Of a stretch of 64,000 nt of DNA, positions 11,697 through 22,959 are shown one piece after another. Position 1 is the first letter of the stretch. Every line of letters begins with the position of its first letter. The stretch covers positions 1,612,001 through 1,676,000 of the forward strand of contig JACGCM010000715.1 in the NCBI GenBank assembly GCA_014058105.1. Direction: 5' to 3'. Position numbers and translations under genes: made by a program. Under the pieces are notes generated by a model, which saw only the letters and a program-made list of their open reading frames with translations, was not told the DNA's origin and did not search any database. Source of the DNA: Kingdonia uniflora (Eukaryota; Streptophyta; Magnoliopsida; Ranunculales; Circaeasteraceae).

Positions 11697-12476
11697 TCAA
11701 AGGTCCAAAAAATCCTCGTCATCTCTTTGAAGGAAATTACCCTTCACCCATATGATGTTGTCATTCCATGTTCGACCTGTTGAATTTAGAACAAAAAAAC
11801 AACGCCGAGTAACGTTCGCACAGAAATACGGCCCCCCACTGGCCTTAAAATTCTTCACCCCATAAAACTGTAGAACGTCGTCAGGGGTTATCCTCCTTAC
11901 TTTTTTCTCCCTTTCTCGCCTATCATTCAGATGGTCACATACAATTATGACCTCTCACATATTCCCGTTTATTTGAACAGGACATGCCCCAATTACATTC
12001 ATTACCCCCTTCGCCAAATTAGTGAGGGGGAGGCTCAACCCATACTTTAATTGAGATAGGTAACACATAAAACCCTTCGAAAGGTCACTCCGAACATCCC
12101 CATCGAAATACTCTGACAAGATCGATTCATCTATACCCCTATCTCATATTTCTGCTTCCAAATCTGCCAAAAGATAAAAATAGTCTTCCTCCACTGCTAC
12201 CGTACAACCCCTAAATTGCCTACCAGAAAACTCTATACATTTGCCCCATTTCCCTTCTATAGCACCTTTGGCTTTACAAAATTCTCTGAAAGCATCCGAA
12301 CTCGAAGGATAAGGCACCAACTGACAAGGAATATCCAGGAATTGTTCCAATCCTCCTTTCCCTCCACTATCAGACTCATTCATCCTACCACAGGTCGAAA
12401 CCTCATCAACAGACAACCTACCCATCTTAAAAACATATTCTATAGGACTATTTCGACCTAAACAGATGCCTTTCAT
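11697..12476 (-). pseudogene. E1 antisense gene, central conserved domain
   Basis: The open segment 12476-12144 (GRNSPIEYVFKMGRLSVDEV) continues, across stops, through about 11697. The downstream part (IGACPVQINGN; DDVLQFYGVKNFKASGGPYF; TGRTWNDNIIWVKGNF) aligns with the antisense gene of E3 (CQMNGNFYEMIRI; STGHRWDKDLVVVKGSF) and of E2 (QLNDNFYEKIWVI). The layout resembles the plant family annotated in databases as a putative gypsy-type transposon protein (Transposase_28, PF04195), but that match is from memory and was not computed. Function is unknown. At least one TGA interrupts it (QINGNM then stop). Confidence 0.6.
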
Positions 12477-12528
12477 GCTCGACCTACATACAGGTTAAAG
12501 TATTTATCATTCTTCCATCTATGTATAA

Positions 12529-12530
<2 letters not shown>

Positions 12531-12583
<53 letters not shown>

Positions 12584-12610
12584 AGTATATATATTTATAT
12601 ATATATATAT
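12531..12610. repeat. (TA)n microsatellite in E1
   Basis: A nearly pure TA run, broken only by TTTATAAG and TTTATA. It lies between two antisense segments and probably falls in an intron of the antisense gene. Confidence 0.95.
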
Positions 12611-12864
12611 TCAACATATATCTGTGACGGTCATTCACGTATAGCACATATCTTTACACTATAGAATATCAAAGTATATTGCATATATCTCTGCTAACCT
12701 TCAATATCTAAATACGAATCAGCAGAAGAGTCAAGCTTTCCCCTTACTACGCTACTGTATTCCCACCTACGAGATCCCAAACCTTTTGCCCTCTTTAACC
12801 GTTTATCGTCTTCAAATAACTCTTGATTGATTCCCCTGATTTTTTGTCTTTCTCTTTGAGTGCT

Positions 12865-13110
12865 CTACAAGTTTTTTGTGATAAAACGATTACTTGGAGA
12901 TGAAGAAGAACTATTTATCCTTTCTCTCTCATGCGGCTGGCATTTATTGCTCTTCGCGCGAACCGTCCTCGATTCCAGATTTGAGGCATCCTTTCCACTC
13001 TCCATGTCAGACGCCTTGTACCTTTTTAATAAAGCCACTTTTCTATCATTACAATTGCCCTCATTTTTCAACATATTTCTTGACCTCCCCTCACTCATGA
13101 TGACTCGCAC
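12865..13110 (-). pseudogene. E1 antisense gene, basic hydrophilic segment
   Basis: An open frame rich in Lys, Arg, Ser and Asn (VALLKRYKASDMESGKD) with a Ser run near its end. Its strand, position between the start exons and the central domain, and hydrophilic make-up suggest it is an exon of the antisense gene. The overlapping plus-strand frame has no family resemblance and is treated as a shadow. Confidence 0.4.
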
Positions 13111-13431
13111 TGTAGAATGTCAGAGCTCTATTTCTTTTTTTATACAAAATAAAACTAGAAGCTTCTACACTCATGTATTTTTGTTTCACAGTCCTTGTTT
13201 ATCATACTTATAGTGATTGACGTCATTTTCAAAATCGTACAAATATTCAAATTTATTCAAAATGTTTGTTGAACAATCTCAAAACAGATTCGCCCCTATT
13301 GAGGATCCAATTGACTAATATTATTTATGCTACATTCTAAGATTTATTCATAATGGAACACTCTACACCACAGCCTTGGAAAACTTAAAGTAACTAGGAT
13401 CTGATCACATCATTCGCCGATCCACATGTCT

Positions 13432-13704
13432 TCAAAATCGGTCTCCACTTCCGTGATCAAACCTACCAACCTTTCTCGTTTGCCGAATCCCACATGAATA
13501 CACGAAAGAATGACTCATAAAAGTAATGGGGGGATACTCAAGTTCTCTGCTCCTGATATCTAACCCTTCAAGCTGACACACCCTCAATGGTAACTCAGCA
13601 TCGTAATCGAGCGAGCCAAAAGTTCTCTCATGCACTTTAACAGTTATTATAGCCAATCGACCTTCTGCAGCCTGACGAATCCTCTGAGATCGAGTCCACA
13701 CCAT
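13432..13704 (-). pseudogene. E1 antisense gene, start-exon copy 2
   Basis: It starts MVWTRSQRIRQAAEGRLAI, which closely matches the antisense start exon of E2 at 33194 (MVMTHSQRHQHTVEGRLSI) and, without an ATG, E3 near 53890. A TATA-like TATAAAA lies only 19 bp upstream (13723-13729), close enough that a normal start site would fall inside the frame, so this TATA may not drive this ATG. A second MVxTRS exon lies 1.2 kb upstream. Confidence 0.5.
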
Positions 13705-14611
13705 CCTAACCTTCCCTCAAACTTTTATAGGTCATGCAATAAGTATTTATAAGATTTCTCAATCACTTCCTCTTTTTACTCAATTTTTACCTAGTATCGC
13801 ATAACAGAAACCCTAAATCTTGGACTCACTTATTATAACTTATCCCCTCATTAGTACACTCATTGGTTACTATAATCGACCATACAAGTAGTATATCAAT
13901 CGACCTTAATCAGCTCGAATTTGCATATTGTTTACAATTTTTATCCATTTCCTGTTAAAACATAAATCTTTTATATCAACAAATATTCATCTCAGTTCAA
14001 ACAGTATTACAACACTGTTTCAACACTTATCAAACAGTTATTCAACTAATATCCAACACATTTCAGGTCGATTCAAGAAAGTTTTCAATACGCAGAATTC
14101 TTGAGAATCAGCTTTTATTCATATCACACACAGTACATACGATTTACAGATAACAAGTTTTCACGCAGGAATACACCAGAATGTTATCCGTTCAGTACCG
14201 AACTTCAGGTACTTTACAGATAACAAGGTTTCCTTGTTTCTTCAAAGCTACAGGCCATTCAGGCTCGGCGAGGCATCATGTATTCCAGTTCTTCTTACTT
14301 TAGTAATTTTTTACCCTGACGCAAAGAAAATAGTGGAACCAACAAAAAGTTTTCCTCCCATGGCTCGGTTGAAGCACAGTCGAACTCCAAGCAAAAACCA
14401 TGCAAGCAGTAGACTCAGTGTGGAACCCATAAAATAAGATGGAAGTTATTCAGAGCACAAAACCATGATGAAAATGCCTTAACAGAATCTCCCTACCAGT
14501 TCTCCTCCTCCATTGCCATCCGCTTCTTCTATAACCACCACCACCGCAGAGTTGGTAGAGATGAAGATGGCCCAACCTTAGAATCCCTGATACCACAGAG
14601 AATTAGTGTAT

Positions 14612-14905
14612 CTACCCCACATATACTCTTTTCCCTGCATATAAACCCCTAACCCTGTCTTCCGCAAGAGTGTGGAGACAGACCCAACGTTCCTCGCCTG
14701 TCAAGACAAAGACATAAAATCTCCACTTATAGTAAAAATCTTCCTCAGCTTCAGCAGCTTCCTCTCCCGACAAGCCTCGATACGTCAGAGGAACAGGCAT
14801 TCGGATTGCCATTTCCCAAGACCGGTCACCAAAGTACTTCAATTTGAATCGCTGCGCTTCAGACGCAATACTCTCTTCGAGAACCATACTCCTAGTTTTC
14901 ACCAT
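14612..14905 (-). pseudogene. E1 antisense gene, start-exon copy 1
   Basis: A 97-residue frame beginning MVKTRSMVLEESIASEAQRF. It is rich in Glu and aromatic residues and ends GLYAGKRVYVG. It is the most upstream part of the antisense gene, about 300 bp from the 3' LTR. A TATA box at 14962-14969 on the same strand is 57 bp before the ATG, a workable promoter spacing. Apart from the MVxTRS opening it differs from the copy at 13704, so it is either the true first exon or a second gene start. Confidence 0.45.
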
Positions 14906-14961
14906 TTACAGAGAAAGTTATGCATGCAAGAATTGTTCCCAACAAGTTGCCCAAGGTACTC

Positions 14962-14969
14962 TTTATATA
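14962..14969 (-). promoter_or_regulatory. Candidate TATA box of E1 antisense gene
   Basis: TATATAAA on the minus strand, 57 bp upstream of the ATG at 14905. E2 (33259-33265, 65 bp before its ATG) and E3 (53977-53984) have a TATA-like box at an equivalent place. Confidence 0.45.
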
Positions 14970-15190
14970 GCCTTAACTTTATTTTGCAGGTACATTTTCC
15001 CAAGCGTCATCCTTTATTACAGACGTGACTATTCAAACGCAAACTGTCACATACATCCGCATCATCATTAAATATCCATAACTTCCCAATATCACGAAAC
15101 TTCCACCCAGTCAAGCACCATCATTACTCCATTTCAAAATTACGATTATCCACATACTCTTTCTCAACCAAAGCCACTCATGACTTCGGT

Positions 15191-15203
15191 TACGAGGGGC
15201 GAT
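15191..15203 (+). other. E1 polypurine tract
   Basis: TACGAGGGGCGAT directly abuts the 3' LTR. The same GAGGGGGCGA(T/A) core precedes the 3' LTRs of E2 and E3. It would prime plus-strand DNA synthesis. Confidence 0.75.
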
Positions 15204-15783
15204 TGTGGGGGCTTATTCCTCGAGCTCGCTCATAATCGAGCTCACTCAGTTCGATCCACCTCCATCTCAGGGTCATGCAATTTCAGCACTTACCCCTCCA
15301 ATCAATATTTTAACCAACCCCACGAACTACTCAAGAACGTGTGTCGAGCTAAACCCGAAAAATGTCATTCAGTCAAAAATATCTGTCTCCCACGAACTCG
15401 TCAGTAATTCAGTCAACTGCCACTAACCGCATTATTCGGAAAACGTGCTCCAACACGACGAAGAATTGTGGGAAAAGCCTATAAAAATGAGAAGTCTCAG
15501 AAGAGATAGAGACCATAAAAATATACTCAAACTTCTTATTTACGAGATCAAAGGTATTTATAGATTCTAGAGATCGCTTGTAATAAAGATATTCACTCAA
15601 AGCAATAAATAGACTTTTACAAAAATCCTCTATACCAGGTCGTGGTTTTTTCACCTATTCAGAGGTTTTCCACGCTAAAAGTACCTGTCTTCATTTCTTA
15701 CTTTCTAGTAGAGTAGTGTAACAGGTTCATTTGTGTGATAGCTAATTCCTAAGTGTATCGAGCTACGCAATTTGGCCATTACA
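15204..15783 (+). repeat. E1 3' LTR
   Basis: 580 bp, same length as the 5' LTR and about 89% identical by eye count. TATA box at 15480-15486. It is followed by the GGAAT target duplication at 15784-15788. Confidence 0.95.
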
Positions 15784-15788
15784 GGAAT

Positions 15789-17500
15789 CACAATGATGAG
15801 AGAGTAAATTCTCTTTGTTTATTTTTTCACGATTGGAGTGGTCGAGAACACTAATTTGAAGATTTGGGAGGCAAAGCAAACATTGGGTTTGTTGATCGGC
15901 ATCCAAAATAATCAAAGCTTGATAGAATTAGAATGGGTAATACACATTAAAAATTATGATGACAATTAGTCGTAGAAAAAATTTAGATGAGAGGGATTTC
16001 AACTACCCAAATCATGTAGGTGATTTTCATAGGACGAGGAAGAATTCCAAGCCTGAGAAGAGGGTTTTGCATATTTTGTTACTATAGATCTGGTCTCCAT
16101 GCGAGATTCGATTAGAGAAACTATCAAGTAAGGTTTTCGAACTCGAAGTGTTCGAGAAAATTATTAAATGAGATAAATTTCTTAACTCTTCCCTCCCAAT
16201 TTTAAGTTTTAGCATTTCCCTTTTGATGCAAGTAGCTATGAGTTGGTAAGTTTCGTTTCTCTTATACATCTATTGCAAAGCTTGGTGTAAGCCGTGTAGC
16301 ATCCAAATAGTTATAGGAGATGCTTCGATGAGATAGTTTTCTTATCATCGGTTCAACACGATAAGTTATGCCCCCACGTGGTCGATATAATGCTTAACGA
16401 GGTTCTCATTATAAGATTGAGAAGTTAACGTAATTTCTCAAGTGGTATGCCGATATTCCATTTCTGCTTGGAGATCAAGAAGTGTTCACAACTAAGCAAC
16501 TCGATAATGTAGTCAACAAAGGTCCAACACAAGTCACACTTCTGTAATTGCACTAGTAATTTCCGACCCTCAGAAGCTCCACCAGTTTTATTACAATGTG
16601 GAGCTCAACACTAACTCGAGCCAGAAAAACCAACACCTACACAAAGTTCTACTCGCCTCTTATATAAACAGTGATGCACCTCGAATGTCAAAGAAGGAAC
16701 ATGGCTGCTAGGATAAGTCATCAAGTGCTTGATCTAAAGTTATGAAAAGTGAAGCGGCTCAGTAATGTTGTTGACGAGATATAACACGATGCTTTCTCGG
16801 CGACAATGGTGCAAAGAGGCTACCTTCTTCTCAATGGTGATAGAACAAAGTATGATGACCATGCTTGCTTGCTAATGCTACAGTGAAGGAAAGTTTCATC
16901 TCCGTGGAAACGAGGAGTCTACAAGTTCAAAAAGTACGGGAGTTAAACTAAAGATATCAAGGATAAAGGATAAGTACCATTTCATAAATTTAAATCTAAA
17001 GAATATATTGCTGAAATATTTTAACGCTAGTGCATAATGATTCCAATTGTTAAACAAACGGAATCCTGGCAGCTTCTATTGCTAGGAGTGACCCTTCATT
17101 TGTATTTATTTAGTCAGCTAAGCCTGAATACCGGCTCTTCATCTACATTCATTTACTTTCCTAAATCCCCATAATAAGGACTAGCTTTGATTTGCATCGT
17201 TTAGATGCACTAAGATGGCGAGATGCTCAAAATGTTTGCCTATCATTTTCTCTATCCTCAGTAGTTTTGCTCGACTTCTTTCGCTCTTTCAACAAAAGTT
17301 ACGCTATTAAAATATGCTACATTTCAAACTCTTTACTTAATTATGGGATGCCTCATATCGATATTGGCTTAGAATATTGCATTCTAGGGTAGTGAATCAA
17401 TAATGGTAGCTACTTGAAATAAACTCGTAAGGTGAATTAATATCAAGATACTAATTGGACATGCGATAATCTATATACGAAGAATTGAGCATGAGCTTTA
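15789..17500. other. Unassigned interval
   Basis: No gene or repeat pair recognised on either strand; open frames are short and broken. It was contiguous with the sequence right of the 4412-5542 element before E1 inserted. Confidence 0.4.
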
Positions 17501-18095
17501 TGTTAGGAATTAGGGTAGCAAATCCCAATCCCTCGCCCCAAGAATGATAAACGGAAGTGCCAATTGAGAAATTAAACAGAAAAACAAGAATACAACGATT
17601 TACTCGGAGGAGGGAAGTGGAAAACTCTTACGGATAAAAGCCACTCCCCGCGAACAATCCACTATGATCAAACAGGCTACACGATGTCTCCAAGCTTCAC
17701 AAGCTTTAATGGAGTCTTTCAAATTCTAGCTCTCTAGAATTAAACTCACACAGATAAAAGATAGTCTAAACAAATTAACCAAGCCCTTTTAATATAATAG
17801 AGGACTAATTACAAGTAGAACGGATCTTGAGGCAAACTCAACGAACCAACGCATATCTCGTTCGAATGAAACACAAACTCGTTCGAACGACTTTTGCGAC
17901 TAAAGGTTTCCAGCCCTAGAAACATGTAACTCGTTCGAACGACATCCAAGCTCGTTCAAACGACTTTGACAAACCAAGTTCCAAAATGCAAAAACAGACA
18001 ACTCGTTCGAACGACATCTAAGCTCATTCGAACGAGCTCGTTGGAACAACATCCATTTTTGTTCGAACGACTTCGATAATATCAATTCTCCAACA
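17501..18095. mobile_element. LTR-like block, orientation and family uncertain
   Basis: This 595-bp block begins TGTTAGGAATT and ends AATTCTCCAACA, so its ends are TG...CA and form an imperfect short inverted repeat, as LTRs do. I saw no adjacent primer site or purine tract and no target duplication (CTTTA against ATTCG), so a solo LTR or truncated element is only a suggestion. It contains the TTCGAA-palindrome array at 17857-18072. Confidence 0.35.
17857..18072. repeat. Array of CTCGTTCGAACGAC palindromes
   Basis: Eight copies of a 14-base near-palindrome, CTCGTTCGAACGAC, in about 215 bp at irregular spacing (starts near 17857, 17879, 17930, 17951, 18002, 18022, 18037, 18059). Variants change single bases (TTCAAA, TTGGAA, CTCATTCG). 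The DNA between copies is not repeated. Confidence 0.85.
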
Positions 18096-19811
18096 ATTCG
18101 AAATCACACTGAGCAATCTCTCACTTGAAATTGATTCCCGTAACCCATCTCCAAATCTCTAAATGAATTACTCACACTACCAGGACCTTCAATCATGAAG
18201 ACCCACTTATGAAATTTCACAATCTTCAACAAATTTCCCACTTAAAATTTAAAATATGAGGTTCCCGTAACTTTATCCATCTTCAAAGTAACCATATTTG
18301 TAACCGTGTCAAACTGAACTCTTCATGCCAAAAGCTACCGTACTACACAAAACCATGTGTTAATGTTTTTGAATATTTTTCTCAATAAAAAAATAAGGAA
18401 CATCCCCTTGTAAACTTTCAAAGCCGTACCGTACTTATGCCTTTGCAATTAATGATGCAATTAACTATTGTCATCTCGATACCAAAGTGGCTTCGGTATA
18501 ACACCACAAAACTGTAGCCATTTCCATATCACTAAAGTATTTCGACATCACAAGTGAACACAACCCTGCAAGCCGAACAAGAATCACTCCATAGCTATGA
18601 GTTATAGTCGAGTCTTCTTTGAATACATAATATTAATTATCAACGTCTCGCAGCTTCTACTTCATGAGAAAACACTGGTCTCATGTAAGCAATGACATAC
18701 ATTAACAAACAAATCATCAATGAGTTAGGCATAGCTCGATCTAAACTAATATTGCATTCCATAGCCAAACAAACACGTGTCTCAAGCCCAAAGTAACGAA
18801 AAATGGTACGCTATCAAATAACACTCCAATCAGTCTCAATGTACCATGTCACTAACAACTTCTGTTTCGCGATCTTCCTGTTGTACTATGCCATATGCCA
18901 AAGATTAGCCAATTCATCGGTCCAACCCTTTATTGAGATAACCGTTCCTACAACTCTTCAATCTCACCCATGCCAGAACTTGCATATGCAATTAGCATAT
19001 CATACATACTCTAAGAATGGATGATCTATGAGTTCTCAAAAATTATAACATCAACAATGGTCTTTGTGGTATTCCATAAATCTACCAATGATATAAAAAA
19101 GATCTAACATCGAGCCCCATCGTTTTGGTATATATATCGAATATGCATATGAAGCTCTCATGTATGAGCCTCCATAATGCAACTTCACCCAGTAACTATG
19201 TATCCATGATCCATGTAGCCGACTTACATACCCATCTTCAATAAGATCAATCATGATGTGTTTTTCATTTCGTATCAAGAATCACTCAATCCAAAAAATA
19301 AAGCCACCACAATATAACTAGCTTTACAGCCGGTGTACCAAAACATCTTGACATAAACATCTGTTTATTCTTGAAAACACTTTAACACAAGTTTCACCTT
19401 AAACCGCTTGAGCAAACTTGTTCTCATTTAACTTGAAAACCAACTTGTGAAGTAAAGAGTTTTACCATCAGTAATAGGATTACATTTTATACCCGATATA
19501 ACGCCCGATATAATGATTGAGATCCCATCTCATCATCATCCATGACAAGCTCCCACTAATCTACTATACGATTGAGAAACCCTAAAGCGAATATTCGCAT
19601 GAAGAACAAAACAAAATTGGTTGGGAAAAATCCCTTTTAGAGCTTCAATTGCTTAATCAAAGTTAATTGCAATTGGATTACTCTCAACCCTAAGTCTCCC
19701 TCTTAGAATTGCTTTGATCTAACATGATCTAACAATGCCTAGTCTTACCCCTTTAATAAGGGTTAGAAGTCCTAGTTATAAAATAAGACAAATATGCTGA
19801 ATCGCACCTCT
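18096..19811. other. Unassigned, probably old retrotransposon-derived interval
   Basis: No convincing gene. At about 19545-19560 the minus strand reads GATTAGTGGGAGCTTGTCAT, like the purine tract and LTR start of copia elements, but no paired LTR or pol was found. Confidence 0.3.
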
Positions 19812-20078
19812 GTTCGAGCAAAATAAGTATCTGTTTGAATAAAATAAAGTTTATTTGAATAAATATTAATACATTCGAATAAAACACCTCAGACGGATGT
19901 TTATTCAAATAGAAATCAAAGTGTATTCGAATAAAAAACATAACAGAAATTTTATTCGAATAGACCTTAGATGTATTTGAATAAAACAACTCAGACCTAA
20001 TCTATTCAAATAGATAACAATTCAGTTCGAATAGACCAGAAGTTATTCGAACGACTTCAAATCTAGTTCGAACTACTT
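19812..20078. repeat. Array of TATTCGAATAAA palindromes
   Basis: About twelve degenerate copies of TTATTCGAATAA (variants TTTGAATA, TTCAAATA, TTCGAACG). It shares the TTCGAA core with the 17857-18072 array but has A/T instead of C/G flanks. The last two copies (near 20041 and 20066) revert to TTCGAACGAC/TTCGAACTAC. Confidence 0.8.
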
Positions 20079-20109
20079 TGGTTAAATTTGAAAAAACTTT
20101 ATTTCTTCT

Positions 20110-22140
20110 TCAGATCCTCCTGGATCATGGCTCCCCCCATAGGAGCCTTGAGCTCCAGTTCAAGCAAGAACTGGAGATGTGGGAATGCAGCGATGCCCAT
20201 TTTCCTGCTGTACCACTTCGACTTGCTAGGTAACTAACCTTTCTTCCCAACTGGAAACGATTCAATACTACCCTGTCTTGTAGTATGAACTTTCCTCTCT
20301 AGAATACCATCCTCTTGCAACAGAGCTTCTCTTTCCATCCATAAGTCACCAACTGATGGTAGGAGAGTATCGATTGTAGAGTCTTCATCTAAAATAGACA
20401 GCTCAAACAGTTTCAAATGCTCGACATTAATCACCGAATACATCTTCACGAAAGGTGGAAATCCAAATGGAATGCATTGTCACAAATTTTCTTGAGTATC
20501 AAAAGCAAACCATAACAGATAGGTTTGAGCTCTTACCTTCCCCTTTAAATTTTTCCTTACCCAAATGCAACCAAACTAGGTCGTCCTCATAAAAAGTATA
20601 CTCAACCCGATGCTTGCTCTGGCAAGCCTTATACTTCTCTTGAGCCTTCTTCAACTCTGCTTCAACCGCCTTATGAACCTTGCTTATCTTCTCAATAAAA
20701 CGTTGAGCTTTAACCTGCTTCTCTTCTTCCTTCCCTGACACCGTCCTGTTGCCAAGACTAAACGCCAAATCAATAGGGTTTTGCGGTAAGTACCCCAAAC
20801 AAACTTCAAATGGAGACTTCAAAGTGGAACCATGAATCACCCGGTTGAACGCAAACTAAAGATATGGTAAATTTTCATCCCAAGTCTTAGGATGTTTAGA
20901 ATTGAATCCTTGTAATAAATGTACCAAAGTGTAATTAACTACATCTATTTTCCCGTTAGTCTGCGGATGAAAAGCAGTACTTCTCTTCAACTTAGTGTTC
21001 ATAATCCCTCATAACGATCTCCAAAAATGCCCCAAAAAATAGTTATCCCTATCATAAATAATAGAAAAAGGGAGCCCAAAATACCTCCAAACGCATCTAA
21101 AAAACTATCGCGCTGCTCCTTCCCTGGTGACCGTCTTCTGGCATGAAATAAGAACAATCATCTTGCTTAATAGATCCACCACCATAAACAAATAGTCATT
21201 CTTACACCTGGTCATGGGAATACCACCTATAAAATCTATCGAAATGCTCTCCCAAGGTCGACAAGGAACTGATAATGGTAAGTACAGTCCTATCTTCCTA
21301 TTGGCAGGCTTCGATGTGTTATATAGTACACAACCACGAACCACACGAGCAATATTCACCTGCATCTTTGGCCAATAGACATAATGCCACAAATTTAGAA
21401 GAGTCTTCTCAACCCTGAAATGACCTGCCACCCGGGAACAATGTGCCTCTCGAATCCAATACAAACAGTCTCTACCCTCTGGAATACAGAGTAAACTGCT
21501 CCTATAAATCAAACTATCCTTTAAAATATACTCGCTTGTCATGCCTTGCAACAACTTCTCGTGAATCACACTGAGCTCCTTGTCATCGTCATACTCTGCG
21601 TACTTAGAAAGAATAATAGGCTGGATCTGCATAGCTACCAACAAAGTGGAAATAGTTGGTAATGGGGGTCGAGATAACATATCAGCCATTTTGTTATCCA
21701 CTCTTTTCTTATACTTGATTAATAAGGTAAACTACTGAAGGTACGATATCCACTTCATATGGCGAGGTTGCTATAGCTTGGACTGCATAGATAAGAACTG
21801 TAATGGTTTGTGATCGGAATGTACCACAACCTCCTTCCACAATAAGTAACTCCGCCAATGTTTCACTGATTGATATAACACGTAGAACTCCTTATCGTAG
21901 GTAGGATAGTTGCATACTGCTCCAGTAAACATTTCATAATGGTAACCAACCGGCTTCTCATCCTGTAGAAGGAATGCCCCCAATGCATTGTTTGGCACAT
22001 CTATCTCGACCTTAAAAGGCCATTGCAAATTGGACAATGCTAGCACTGGTATATCCGTAATCTTGTACTTCACTAATAGAAAAGTCTTCTCATGGTGATC
22101 TTCCCACATAAACTGTTCTCCGGTCTTTGTCAAAGAATGT
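20110..22140 (-). pseudogene. pol: E4: Ty3/gypsy pol fragment (RT end, RNase H, integrase)
   Basis: One minus-strand frame runs from 22140 to 20499 with only a few stops, then shifts frame. It opens near the end of RT (LLQHSLTKTGEQFMWEDHHE), passes through RNase H (YPTYDKEFYVLYQSVKHWR; VVVHSDHKPLQFLSMQ) and MADMLSRPP, then integrase zinc-binding (HFRVEKTLLNLWHYVYWP) and core (ESISIDFIGGIPMTR; IIYDRDNYFLGHFW; HPQTNGKIDVVN). The catalytic Glu is Asp. A typical tail (GLPSKSKWYS-like, about 20160-20240) follows. The motifs differ from E1-E3 and lack the second RNase H, so this is another lineage, possibly a chromovirus. The 5' half (gag, protease, most of RT) is missing because E2's 5' LTR starts at 22141, and I do not find it beyond E2. 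Confidence 0.85.
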
Positions 22141-22849
22141 TGTAGTAACCTACTCGCAGTCTTCGATCCCCTCAGATACTCGAAGTCTACTTCACAACCA
22201 ACCCGAATGTATCGAAGCCTTCCAGAGATCCCCTGAAGATGAAGCTTCGACTCCAAGCAAGCCTCGAGGACGGACTAGCACATCGCAACAGAAACCCTTA
22301 GACCGTATTTGTACATGGTCGAGATATGATAGGACCGACAGTCAGCTCACCAGACAAGACGGTGCAATGATTAGTCCTTGCGGCTATAGTGAAATGCCCA
22401 ACCACTGCGCCATAGTGTAAAAGTACAGAGACACCACCCACAACTGTTACAGTAATAGTACAAACATATCCGGTGCCAATACCCTGCTGGGATATCCTGA
22501 CAGTACCCATGTAATCTGGCCCATACTTGGTGACTCAGCTTCCTATGATTCTATAAATAGGAGAGATGGGGAGCCAAGGAGAGGTTAGAAAGATTCCTCC
22601 CAACCCTTTTGCATTTTACCTTCGACTACCCTGTAAAACCCAGTATTCGAACCTTCGATTACTCATCAGTAATAAATTACTTCTTAAAAATCCTTATTAG
22701 AGGTCGTAGAGTATCACATTCGGGCCTCTACGCAAGTAATTGTCTATAGATTGTTCATGATTTAGATTTTCTACTTGCATTCCTTTGATTGAAGATTGAT
22801 TCAGTGTTGTAAGAGCCAACTTCCGTCTAAAAGAAGTCAGACCCCTACA
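22141..22849 (+). repeat. E2 5' LTR
   Basis: 709 bp, from TGTAGTAACC to CCCCTACA. It contains a TATA region (TCTATAAATAGGAG near 22551). The first bases resemble the E3 LTR start (TGTAGTAGCC). Confidence 0.8.
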
Positions 22850-22851
22850 AT

Positions 22852-22866
22852 TGGTGCCGTTTGTGC
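22852..22866 (+). other. E2 primer-binding site
   Basis: TGGTGCCGTTTGTGC follows the 5' LTR by two bases, matching the E1 and E3 sites in type. Confidence 0.75.
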
Positions 22867-22959
22867 TTCCCACTCTACCAGTCCCCTTTTCTTTTTTCCC
22901 TCCCTTTATTTTCAACATCCACTGCTTCTCTTCAATGATACCTACACTCCATTCCAATT

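Larger units (their letters stand above)
5548..15783 (+). mobile_element. E1: full-length Ty3/gypsy retrotransposon, Tat-type
   Basis: A 10.2-kb element bounded by two 580-bp LTRs that begin TGTGGGG and end ATTACA. It sits between perfect 5-bp duplications GGAAT (5543-5547 and 15784-15788). Order: LTR, primer-binding site, gag, pol with two RNase H segments and integrase, an antisense gene, purine tract, LTR. The second, archaeal-type RNase H and the antisense gene place it in the Tat group of plant gypsy elements. By eye about 60-65 of 580 positions differ between the LTRs, so the insertion is old. It lacks the protease and much of the N-terminal reverse transcriptase and could not move by itself. 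Confidence 0.95.

Noticed and set aside
12860..13213. Plus-strand 117-codon open frame inside E1
   Set aside because: Hydrophobic, low-complexity reading with no family resemblance. The complementary frame fits the antisense gene better.
14672..15071. Plus-strand open frames of 118 and 75 codons near the E1 3' LTR
   Set aside because: They lie opposite the antisense start exon, lack motifs, and appear to be shadow frames.
17857..18072. Possible CRISPR-like array
   Set aside because: Repeats are palindromic 14-mers at irregular spacing in plant DNA with no cas genes. CRISPR is not plausible.
22141..22256. First part of the 161-codon minus-strand frame ending at 21771
   Set aside because: Its N-terminal 38 codons are E2 LTR sequence read by chance; real RT-RNase H text starts only at 22140.
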